NCBI GenBank assembly: GCA_033065855.1
Contig: JAVXUO010002960.1
Location: forward strand, 1-64,000
DNA length: 64,000 bases
Reading direction: 5' to 3'
Origin: Escallonia rubra
Lineage: Eukaryota; Streptophyta; Magnoliopsida; Escalloniales; Escalloniaceae
Below, piece by piece: positions 33,878-44,191 of this stretch; the stretch's first letter is position 1, and each line of letters opens with the position of its first letter. Below the pieces are notes generated by a model. That model was not told where the DNA came from. It ran no database searches and was given only the letters and a program-made list of their open reading frames with translations. The position numbers were made by a program, and so were the translations under genes.

Positions 33878-33905
<28 letters not shown>
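33878..33905. repeat. TA microsatellite, left of element A
   Basis: 28 bases of alternating A and T ending directly at the GGGAGCTGATCC terminus of element A. Confidence 0.9.
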
Positions 33906-35648
33906 GGGAGCTGATCCATTGACAGCGCTGGCAAATGGAGTTAAGTTGCCAACGCGATCTGGCCGTCCATCCTGAAAGATGGACCGCCCAGATCGCGCCT
34001 TTTTCGAATACTGTCAGTCGTCCGCGACACTATATCGCGGACGGACTTTTTTACCTTTTTGCCCCTCCGCCCCGTCCGCTAAACTGTGTCGCGGACGGAC
34101 TTTTTTTTAGTTTTTTTTAAGCCCGTCCGCTACATAATGTAGCGGACAAATTTTTTGACAAAAATGACAGTCTGTTACGTCCGCTACATTATGTAGCGGA
34201 CGAGTAGACAGAGACTACTTTTTCTTTCTCTTTTTCGGTCCTTTCTCTCACTGCTCACGCATCAGTACCATCTTCCTGGTTGACAGAATCGCAAAATCTC
34301 CATGCCAGTTTAACTGCAAGACTCCAGAAGAGGACAAGGGCAATATAAGTTTTGGTAACAACCCTAACTGAATGGTGAACAGCAAGTAGGTTGCTTGGAT
34401 ACCCTTTTTTCGAGTTGAACCGTTACTGTTTTCTTCAAGACTTGGAACCACTTCCGTTGCCTACTTCTGCCAGCCATGCCCCATTTTCCATTTTGATCAA
34501 CGAAGGCGAAAACCCACTCTTTCACCTCACAACTTGCCTATGCTAAACTAGCAAGTCACCGCCACTGACTTGCCTTTGCTTACCTTTCCAGTTCTTGCCA
34601 TTTTCTGGGGAAAAAAAGAACTCGTCTTGTCCGGCCGGATTCTTCAGTCCACCATGTAACCTCCCAAAAATCCCTTCTGGGTTTATGTTCACAAGAAAAC
34701 CCAAGTTGCCCACTTGCCCCTCTGGTCAACTCGCTCCCAGACTCATTTATTGAGCTCCGGCGACACGGAAAGCGACTCAGTGTGTTGCACTGTCGTGACG
34801 TGTCCTCCAGCAAGGCGCCGGCGCCGCGCATAAGTCAGGCACCCACCACCGTGGGCCTTCAACAGTCGCGGCCGCATATCTTCCTCCACCATCGGCAATG
34901 GGTAACGACGACGAGTAGGTGATGCTTAAGCGCCGCCCAAACACCGTCCAGCTCCCGATCTATGCCACCGCGATCTGGAGCTTGGATGGTTGGCGCAGAT
35001 CGGCACGGAGCTCCTCGCAACGATGATGCTAGTGGTCACAACCTCCAGATATGCGGCGCCGTCGTCTCACGTCGTACCGTCGCGCAGACTCCATCAACCG
35101 CCGGCCACCGGCGCTCCAGATCTACTCCAGATCTGCCCCACCGTGATTGGCCGCAGCGCCATGGCCACCATCGCCGATGTCGCATCGCCATCTCTTTAGG
35201 CCGTGCTGTTCCTGTCAAGAAATTGGGTTTTTTTTTCTAAAGAGAGAAAATGAGAATGGATGTGGGGGTTGGCTTTCTCTTTTCTGAAATATCGTCCGCT
35301 ACATAATGTAGCGGACAATATTTTAGAAAATATAATTTTTTTAAACCCATCCGCTACATAATGTAGCGGATGAGAGAAAGGACAGACCAAAAAGTCAGAG
35401 CATTAATGAGAGAAAGGGAAGAGAGAGAAAAAAAATGTCAGAAAACTATCCGCTACATAATGTAGCGGATGGGCTGTTTTTAAGTTTGAGGGTATTTTTG
35501 TCAAAAAAATCGTCCGCTACATTATGTAGCGGACGAACTTAAAAAAAGTGCAAAAAAAAGATCTGGACCGTCCATAGATCGCGCGTGGACGGCCAGATCG
35601 TGTTGGCAACTTAACTCCATTTGCCAGCGCTATCAACGGATCAACTCC
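33906..35648. mobile_element. Palindrome-rich TIR element A, bounded by TA repeats
   Basis: The ends are inverted: GGGAGCTGATCC at the left and its complement-like GGATCAACTCC at the right, continuing with about 90% identity for roughly 60-75 bp (GCGCTGGCAAATGGAGTTAA). Both ends abut TA microsatellites. Six copies of a 23-bp palindrome (arm GTCCGCTACAT, one A or T, complementary arm) lie at 34125, 34179, 35294, 35349, 35448 and 35512, with two variants at 34020 and 34074. No transposase is seen. The middle (about 34210-35280) is GC-rich, gene-like and non-repetitive. A non-autonomous element of a class I do not recognise; microsatellite-linked Micron elements of rice are the nearest idea. Confidence 0.7.
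34230..35230. other. Interior of element A: possible captured genic DNA
   Basis: Not palindromic and higher in GC than the ends. Frames of 60-92 codons on both strands overlap (for example 34580-34831 minus, 34962-35240 plus), but none shows a domain I can name. The mix of UTR-like and exon-like composition suggests fragments of host genes. That is inference. Confidence 0.35.
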
Positions 35649-35676
35649 ATATATATATATATATATATATATATAT
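35649..35676. repeat. TA microsatellite between elements A and B
   Basis: 28 alternating bases, the same length as the tract left of A. It directly joins the right end of A to the left end of B. Confidence 0.9.
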
Positions 35677-37603
35677 GGGAGCTGATCCGTTGAGAGCGTG
35701 GGCAAAATGAGAGATCTTACAAACGCGATCTGGGCGTCCACGCGCGATCTGTGGACGGCCCAGATCTTTTTTTTTTGCGTTTTTTAAGTACGTCCGCTAC
35801 ATAATGTAGCGGACAATTTTTTTGACGAATATACCCTCCAACTTTGTCCGCTACATTATGTAGCGGACAGAGGCCCCATACTTTTTTCTGACTTTTTCTC
35901 TCTCCTTCTCTGACCACTTTTTCTGACTCTTTCTCTCTCTCTAAAATATCGTCCGCTACATAGTGTAACGGACCATATTTCAGAAAAAACAGAGTCTGCC
36001 AACCCCACATCAATTCTCACACTCTCTCTCTTTCTCTCTCTCTCTCTTTTTCTGACTCTTTCTCTCTCTCTTGCTGGGAGATCGTCATATGGGGCTTCAC
36101 TAGTCTCTTCCTGGCCAACTGCTCTCTTCCTGGCCGAGCCCTCCTCAGAATCAGAAGCCTTCTTCAATGGGGCTTCACTTGGTTGTGCGCTTGTTTTACT
36201 ATTCCGATTCACGGATTTTCTTTCTTCCCTCCTACCATGTGACTTCTTGATCTGTTCAGGCACATAAACTTGTTTCTGAAACTTCATTCTTTGAAGCCCC
36301 GAATCTTCCACCTTGACCAAAGAACCGTCGGGTTGCCCCACAGATAAACACAACTCTTTCCTCCCAACTGCCTCTACGTCTCACGAGGTCTTCAACCTGG
36401 CCTAAGAAGCCAACAAATCAGCCTCAGCTCCTTTAATCTGTGCAACAAAGGCTTCCCGAATTTTTGAACCCGAGCCACCTTCCAATTGCCCAGAGCCCAC
36501 TGTCGCCCTCAGAAGAGCCAAGCGCGGAATCGACTGGCTTCTTGATCCGACATCTTCCCCTGTCTCCAAAGATTCACCCCGTGAAAGAGCAATCTGCGTC
36601 TCCGAAGCTATTTTGTGGATCCCTATAGGCTCGATGCTTTGATCAGTAGAGCCACCTGGTTCTGCTCTACCTCCTAACGAAAAGCTGAATTGGGCTTAAG
36701 AGATTGGTTGATCTTTCGAAGCGTTATCCTCAGCTTTGCTTAAGTACGGCCTTGACTCGGTCTTACTAGAAGCCGGCCTATTAGACTCCAAAGCCTCTTC
36801 TGGCCTACCAGAAAAACCCGTCAACTGTTCTGTCCTATGTGGGTTTTTTTTTCTGGCGGTGGTGCGAACAGCACAGGCAAATTCGCGGCGACGGTGCGGA
36901 CGTGTCGGGATGGCTGTGTCTATGTGTCATGTGTGGATGGGTGTGTGCGGTGGTCGACAGTGCTTTTTCTTCAACGACGGCGGTTGTTGATCTCGTCGGC
37001 GGAGGGTGGTGATCGGCGTGGTTACGGTCCTAGTGGTCATTGGGGGTTGGGGAGGGCCGGAGGGGGGAGGGGGGAGGTACGTGCTGGGTGGTGGTGGTTG
37101 GGTTGCAGTACTGTTGTGGTCGTGGGTTGATGATTAGAAATGTCTGGAATTTTACCAATTTATCCATGAGAGATGAAAAAAGAAGAAGAACATGTAGTTC
37201 AGAGAGGGGAGAGAGAGAGAGATGAACAAGAGATGGGTTTTTTTTTCCTCTAAAGAGATAGAGAGAGTGAGAATTGATGTGGGGTTGGCACTCTGTTTTT
37301 TCTGAAATATGGTCCGCTACATAATGTAGCGGACGATATTTTAGAGAGAGAAAAAGTCAGAAAAAGCGGTCAGAGAAGGAAAGAGAAAAAGTCAGAAAAA
37401 AGTATGGGGCCTCTGTCCGCTACATAATGCAGCGGACGAAGTTGGAGGGTATATTCGCCAAAAAAATTGTCCGCTACATTATGTAGCGGATGTACTTAAA
37501 AAAAACGCAAAAAAAAGATCTGGGCCGTCCACAGATCGCGCGTGGACGGCCAGATCGCGTTTGCAAGATCTCCCATTTTGCCCACGCTCTCAACGGATCA
37601 GCT

Positions 37604-37606
<3 letters not shown>
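35677..37606. mobile_element. Palindrome-rich TIR element B, bounded by TA repeats
   Basis: Inverted terminal repeats of about 345 bp (35677-36030 and 37255-37606), about 94% identical by eye, start GGGAGCTGATCCGTTGAGAG. Six 23-bp palindromes or close variants at 35792, 35846, 35951, 37312, 37415 and 37469 are placed symmetrically in the two arms. Each end also has an inner hairpin, GATCTGGGCGTCCAC against GTGGACGGCCCAGATC. It shares end sequence and palindromes with element A. The middle (36040-37250) differs from A. No transposase found. Confidence 0.75.
36090..37140. other. Interior of element B: possible captured coding fragment
   Basis: The minus strand from about 36353 to 36090 reads a Lys/Arg/Ser-rich segment of normal complexity (SVGQPDGSLVKVEDSGLQRM, VYVPEQIKKSHGRREERKS). 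Related sequence continues to about 36800 with interruptions. 36840-37130 is G-rich. I do not recognise the source gene. A fragment picked up by the element is the simplest reading. Confidence 0.35.

Positions 37607-37639
<33 letters not shown>
37607..37639. repeat. TA microsatellite, right of element B
   Basis: 33 alternating bases starting directly after the GCTCCC end of B. Confidence 0.9.
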
Positions 37640-37641
<2 letters not shown>

Positions 37642-37908
37642 AACAAAAGCTATCCATTCACAAGTATTTCTTCCACTAAGTATTCTATTACAAAACAACT
37701 TCTAATCGCAGCGGACAAACGGTTATACAAAACAATTCTATCAAATTACCCCAACCGAGTAAAGTTCCCAAAAGAATATAACTACAAACTTTATCAAACC
37801 AAAAGCAAAATCTCATAGTTCCCAAAGCTGCCATAAGAATCAAGAGTCACTTCCTTCACCTGTGACAAAGGCAAGGTAAGAAGACAAAGGGGTGAGCTCA
37901 AATAGCCC

Positions 37909-39948
37909 TGTCACGCCCCGAAAACGAGAGGCCGCGACTAACATCAAACTCCATTATATACCATTACAGTTCTATAGATAACGGTATAGACAGAGCAACT
38001 AAATCCTCTAAGATAAAATATCTCCACAAACAAAAGTCTAAGACAATCCGTTCACCAAAATAATTCCACTGAGTATTCCTTTACAAAATAATTACCAAAC
38101 GTAGCGGTGAAGTAATTTACACAATAATTAATTCTATCAAATCACCCATATCAGGGTAAAGGTCTCCAAAAAGAATTTCACTATCCAAATTTTCTCATAA
38201 GATCAATACTCTAACTTCAGGGTCCATACACGTCTTTAAACCAAGACCCAAACACATCAATGACATAACCATTATAAAGATATAGCAGATGCCACAAACA
38301 CCATTATCTAAATCTCAATCTTACTTATCTCAAAAGATCCAAGAGTTTAAATACAATCCTTTAAAAAAAAACTTTAACTAATAATCTTCCTCATCAAAAT
38401 CCACTAAAACCAACTAATATGACCAAAGCTCTACTATTCAATACAAATTCCAAGTCTCAAAACCAAATTACTCACTTTCGGGTAGAGTTCTCAAATGATT
38501 TACATGCTCAATTATACTAACAAAAACTAAATGCTCTAATTTTTCCCAAACATGACACGCCCAAAATCACGTTCGATACCTGTGGTAAGGGACAAAACAA
38601 ACGAGTAGGGGGTGAGCTTGAATAGCCCAGTAAGTGGAAAACAAATGGGAAGCAAATACGATGGTTTGTAGTCCAAAATAAAACCAAATCTTTGACGAAC
38701 ATGATATAGCAATTGACTACAATGCAAATAAGGCGAATCAAATGCACGAAATGTTCATAAGGTGGTCCAAAGAACCCAAATCAAATACAAGCCCGAAGGT
38801 ACGAAAGTGAGCAATCATATCTTACTGTCAAATACCAAAGCAAACGTCATTAAGCGTTTAACCAAAAACACATATCAATTATAGGTCGGGTACGCTACAA
38901 ACATACGATGACTATGGTGGTCATAAGACCCAAATATTGTCGAACCAAACATCAAATATCAAACGTGTGCTCCAGAGCATACTAGGAGGCTTTGGCTTTC
39001 TAGTATAACAAACATGTGTCCATAGGACCCTCTCTATTTTGAGAGTTGTTCAACATAGTCAGTGTCAATCTTAAATTGACGGTCACAAATGTATAGATTC
39101 AAAGATGTGCATCATCAGGGCACAAATGAAAAAGGGTAAACAATATTATAGACGAAAGGGTACAAGTGCGACAAATCAAGTGCAAACAAATATAGATGAA
39201 CCAAAATTGACGAAGCATAAACCTTCAGATTCCGACGGATATCTTTCCCACAACAAAAATGACGATAAAATCCCTTTCACAACAAGCTTGATCAAAATCC
39301 AATAATTTTCCAGATTTAAAGAAGGAAACCCAAGCCAAAATCAAAAGGTAGAATCCCTTACAAAACAAGATTAATCAACTCCAACAACTCTTTTTCAGAT
39401 TTAAAGAAGCAACCCATACCATAACAAAAACGTTACAAACCCTTACCACAGGAAGAACGTTCAAATCCTTACCTCAAACAAGCTTTCGAACAAAAGAAAA
39501 CCTCAAAGCACCACTCTAGCGCCAAAAGAGCTTTTCAAGCCTTCCATTGTCTCTATCTCCTCCGCAAAGGAACAAGGAACCAAGAACAAAAGGGCTAAAA
39601 TAAAACAAAGAGGCTATTTATATGAAGGTAAACAAATTACACTATTCATTCAAAGCAATACAAGTTTAAGTCGACTCAAACCTTCAGCCGTTTCTTCTCT
39701 TGATTTAAAACACTTTTAAGTCGACCGAAAACACTTTTAATGAAAATACTTTTAATTCTACCGAAAACAACTTTAAGTCGATCGAAAATAGTTTTAAGTC
39801 GACCGAAAACACTTTTTAGTCGACTGAAAGTACTATTCATTCGACTAAAAGTTACTGTTCATCAGCTAAAAGTAGTAGTTCACCAACTAAAAACTTCAGA
39901 AACTTTTTTCTTTTTTTTACACAAGAAAGAAGATTTTGGGGTATTACA
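37909..39948 (-). mobile_element. Solo LTR (inner), 2,040 bp
   Basis: TGTCACGCCCC to GGGTATTACA, inserted into a relative of the same family. The outer LTR is interrupted after AATAGCCC and resumes with AGTAGGGTAAACAAATGG at 39954, just as the inner copy reads across that point (38620-38650). Flanks AGCCC (37904-37908) and AGCAC (39949-39953) differ at one base. A TATA-like TATTTATAT near 39615 fits minus orientation. Confidence 0.85.
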
Positions 39949-41018
39949 AGCACAGTAGGGTAAACAAATGGTAAGATGTCAAGCAATAATGGCATAATCT
40001 AATAACAATATTAGATGAAACGGACCAGTCATGTCTTACTATCAAATATCAAAGTATCAAAGATTAGCATTTAACCCAAAACACATTTCAATTATATGTA
40101 GGGTATACTACAAACATGTGATGACTATGCTGGTCATAAGACCCAAATGTTGAACCAAACATACAAACATCAAACGTGTGCTCCGGAGCGTACTAGGAGG
40201 TTTCGGCTCTCTAGTATAACAAACATGTGTCCAAAAGACCCTCTCTATTTTGAGAGTTGTTCAACATAGCCAATGTCAATCTTAAATTGACGGTCACAAA
40301 TGTACAATTGCAAAGGTGTGCTCATCAAGGCTCAAATGGAGGAAGGTACACAATGTTATAAATGAAAGCAAAAGTTAAACAAACCAATAGTGAACCAATA
40401 AAGATGAACGGCATTGGACAAAGCATGAGCTTTCGAATTTCAAAAATACCTTCCCACTGCAAAAAGCGATAAAATCCTTTACCTCAAACAAGCTTTCGAA
40501 CAAAAGAAAACCTCAAAGCACCACTCAAGCGCCAAAAGAGCTTTCCAAGCCTCATATTCTCTCTCTCTCCTCCGCAAAGGAGCAAAGAACCGAGAACAAA
40601 AGGGCTAAAAAGAAAATAAAGAAGCTATTTATATGAAGGTAAAAAAATTACACTATTCATTCGAAGCAAAACAAGTTTCATTTGACTTAATCCTTCAGCC
40701 GTGAAAATACCTTCCCCAAAATATTAACTATTTTCATTCGACCGAAAACTATTTCCATTCGACCGAAAATTTCAGTAACTTTCCTCCTCAAATCAACCCA
40801 AGTTTTCAATCGAAGCAAAGCAGATTAATTCGACCGAAAACACTTTTAATTCGACTGAAAGTACTATTCATTCGACTTAAAGTTTACTTTTCATCGAATG
40901 AAAGTTACTGTTCATCAACTTAAATTTACTGTTCATCGAATGAAAATTACTGTTCATTTACTGAAAACTTCAGAAACTTTTTTTTTAAACACAGGGAAGA
41001 AAGTTTTGGGGTATTACA

Positions 41019-41589
41019 GTATATATGCATATGTAATTACATTGTTATTAAGCACTGCATGTGTAGCTTTGCTATGTCTTACCCTGCACTGCCTGTGTGG
41101 CTTTGTAAATTACTTATGTTCAATGTCATCTACATCATTTACAGTGTACCTGAAATTGTATTTTTTATTTTGATATCTGATTTAAAGGACTAAGTTGAAT
41201 CTCTTCCCATATTGCCATTGAAATAAATTTGTAAATCATTTGTATTCCCTCTACTGAACTTTGAGTGACCTTACTGTGCTCTCAAAATCCCACCCCTATA
41301 TGTTCCCTTCTGAAGATAATAATCTTCAGTAGAATTCTTGGGGTGATTAGAGCCTGAATAAGAAGTCGACTGGAATTTTATTATTTCATTTAATTAAGCC
41401 CCTGCAAGGGAAATTAATGTTTAACTTATTTTCACGAGTATCTAAATTTAGTCTTTTTATTTAAGAATAGTTAATTTGAGGTTTGAGTTCCTGTAGAAAC
41501 TCTGATATATTTTAGAGTTGTTTATTCAATTGAGGTTATTGAATGATTAAGTATCGTTCGTCTGATTGGCTACTACTCCAAAAATTCCG
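41019..41589 (+). mobile_element. LTR-like block, right part
   Basis: Continues 31487-33766 beyond the solo LTR. It holds GACCTTACTGTGCTCTCAAA, matched by GACCTTACTGAGCTCTCAAA at 61503 in the 60233 LTR, and ends GAGGTGTTACA at 41589, a plausible LTR 3' end. It abuts a MULE transposase remnant. Confidence 0.5.
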
Positions 41590-44191
41590 AGGTGTTACAT
41601 ATTTCATGTACCAAAGGCCCTAAAAATATAGGTGGCAAAATATTATCAAGTAGGGTCTTTTTCCATTGTGACTTGTCAAGTCCAGGAATAATCACATGTT
41701 TGTAAGACCTGATGTATGCATCCCTATGATAACACTTGTCCACATAATTAACAAGGTCCAAATTTTCATATACCAAACTTGCAGCAGCATGAACACAAGG
41801 TATCCATGTGAGCTCCTATAGCCTACAAGTGCAGGTTCAAGCCTCCAAGTCGAAAATGCATGTATTAACAACTGAGTAAGTTCAAAGATGTAGTTCCCAA
41901 GGACTACCACCTCAAAAGTCCTAGCCTCATCCATGATTAACTCTACTTTTCCTTGATCCTTGGACAAAGCACTTAATTCCACTTTTTCATATAATTCCTC
42001 TTCTCTTGATATCTATTCATTAACTGCCTTCTAATCGTCTCTAACATTGTTAGCATTGGTTTATCCCTAATTTCCTCAGTATATTAGTTAAAAGACTCAT
42101 AAATGTTGTTAGATAGGATGTGACACTTAGCCTTACCACTAAAAAATGCCCTACACTATGTTGCAGGTGACTCTCTCATTAAGTACTTATTTTCGCCTGC
42201 TTTCTATCCCTTAAGCTTGTGCATGTAATGGACAAAACCAGATTCTGTGGAAGTAGATGTAGCTGCCCACATCAAGTCGTTAAGCTCCTTGTCATTGTGT
42301 CCTGCACTCTTGAAATTGGCATGCATATGCCTCGCACAAAACCTATGATCAACATGTGGCAATTGTAGTTTAAAATCTTCAACTGAACCCTTTTTAAGAG
42401 GAGGACAACAAAAAACATAGAATTGTTAAGTGTTCAATCAATAAAAGTAAACCCTTATAACAAATAAAAAATAATACTGAAACTAAAGCTATGTTTTTTG
42501 TATTAGATATGAAAGTACATTTCCCCATTTCAGATACTCCAAGGCAGTCAATCAATGTCTCTAAAAACCAACCCCTACTGTCTTTTGTTTCTTGCTCGAT
42601 AACAGCATTTTCTAGGGGTACATCTTGTCAATTTAATCTCTCCCCATAGCATGCATCAACTGACCACAATATGCTCCCTTCAAATGACAAGCATCCAATC
42701 CAATGAATGGCACACTACCACCAAGGAACCTTATACTCTGTGCTTCAAACAACATGAACATTCTCTGAAATACTGGCATCCCATCACTGACCAATGTCCT
42801 TTCTACCTTAAGTGATGTAGTGCTCCCTAGATTTTGCTTCCTTGCACAGTAGCCCCAAAGCCTTTTGTACCAATCTTTGTTGCTGCCATGCATCATTTCC
42901 ATGGCCTTTCTCAATTTCATTTTCATCACCTTCATTATCAACTAGTTCATCAATACCTACATCAATTCTCCCTCACCCATACCTGCATGGTCAACATACA
43001 CCATCACTACATCACTCACACCCCTAAAAAGACTGAATATTGTTAACATATCCACATCACTCACAAACTTCCTAAGCTCCAAACTAATTGGAGATTTGTA
43101 ATAAAAGTTGCCAGGTTTAGTATTCTCAACCCCAAACACATTGATGTCATCTTTAAGTCAAGCATAGAATATGAATGCTCATCTGCATCTCTACCATAAT
43201 CTAATGAGCCCATTATAAGTGCAATGTGCAAAATCAATCTTACCACCATGCTAGACTCATATGTCAGACAAACTGCTACTGGGAGCCCTGATCCTGTTGG
43301 TAAAGGAAAAAAAAGACATTTAAAAACACAAAAAGTACCCAAACCGACAGATTTTCTGGAGAGAGGTCACAAAAAAATTGGCACCTTACAGATATAATCA
43401 ACATTATTTATTGAATGATTTAACATAAATAGTCAGAGGGACCACAAACCTCTCGATAAATGCATAAATACAAAAAGGTACCCAACTCGATTGTTCTTCA
43501 TGCATGAAGATAAAGGCAAACCCCTAACTTATCTGAATCAAAGAAAATGTTTCTCAATCAGAGGGACCACAAACCTCTCGATAAATGCATAAATACAAAA
43601 AGGTACCCAACTCGAATTGTTCTTCATGCATGAAGATAAAGGCAAACCCCTAACTTATCTGAATCAAAGAAAATGTTTCTCAATCAAACTAAACAAAACC
43701 CAAAATCTAGAAGTCTATGAATTTAGTGTTACAATATATGGTAGTGAAATTGATTACAGTTAAAAAGACATAATTTAAATAGAAATATCGGTCGTCCCTG
43801 GTTTGCACCGCCATTGTCTACCTTTTTCGGTCATTTTCTTCCTCCTCCTTTGAGTCCTGATACGCCTAGGGTTTTGGCTGAGAGGAAGAGTGGCCGTGAT
43901 TTGGGGGAATTTAGGGGTCGCGATTTGAGAAAAATTGGGGACCATGAAAGAAGAAGATGTGGTCGAAACTGCCCCACAATACACATTTTAGTGGTAATTT
44001 GGGAATATAGCATTTTAATGCCCTAGGAAAAATAGTTGTTGACTTGTAAGGCTACAACAGTTTTTTTACAAGCTCAAGTAGTTGGGTGTAATTATTGATA
44101 GTTAAAAGGGTTTCAACTGTAAAAATTAATACCTGAAGGGGTTGACCCGCAAGCACGAAATGCTTTAAAGGGGGCCATTTGTCATTTCCCC
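41590..44191 (-). pseudogene. Mutator-like transposase gene (mudrA-type), decayed
   Basis: Minus strand, 5' to 3': a terminal sequence GGGGAAATGACAAATGGCCC near 44191; a short leader and start region (MTEKGRQWRCKPGTTDISI) near 43780-43850; a MuDR N-terminal-like part near 42960-43300 (YGRDADEHSYSMLDLK); the transposase core near 42640-42940 (VFQRMFMLFEA, PFIGLDACHLKGAYCGQL, with the first catalytic Asp); then near 42000-42340 FCARHMHANFKSAGHNDKEL and RDKPMLTMLETIRRQLMNR; a SWIM-like zinc site near 41800-41850; and the tail YHRDAYIRSYKHVIIPGLDK near 41700. Stops and frame changes break the core into pieces of at most 102 codons. The C-terminal end is cut by the LTR at 41589, and the second TIR was not found. 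Confidence 0.8.
43433..43683. repeat. Two tandem copies of a 125-bp unit
   Basis: TCAGAGGGACCACAAACC starts at 43433 and 43558, and the following bases are almost identical. It lies in the 5' part of the MULE gene, probably an intron or leader. Confidence 0.9.

Larger units (their letters stand above)
33767..41018 (-). mobile_element. Solo LTR (outer), with three nested insertions
   Basis: Left end TGTCACGCCCC, right end GGGTATTACA; flanks GTACA (33762-33766) and GTATA (41019-41023) differ at one base. Its own sequence is 33767-33877, 37640-37908 and 39954-41018, about 1.4 kb. These parts are collinear with the solo LTR nested inside it. A TATA-like TATTTATAT near 40626 and the TGTAATACCCC end suggest minus orientation. 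No internal region is present. The one-base mismatch in the flanks suggests it is fairly old. Confidence 0.75.
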
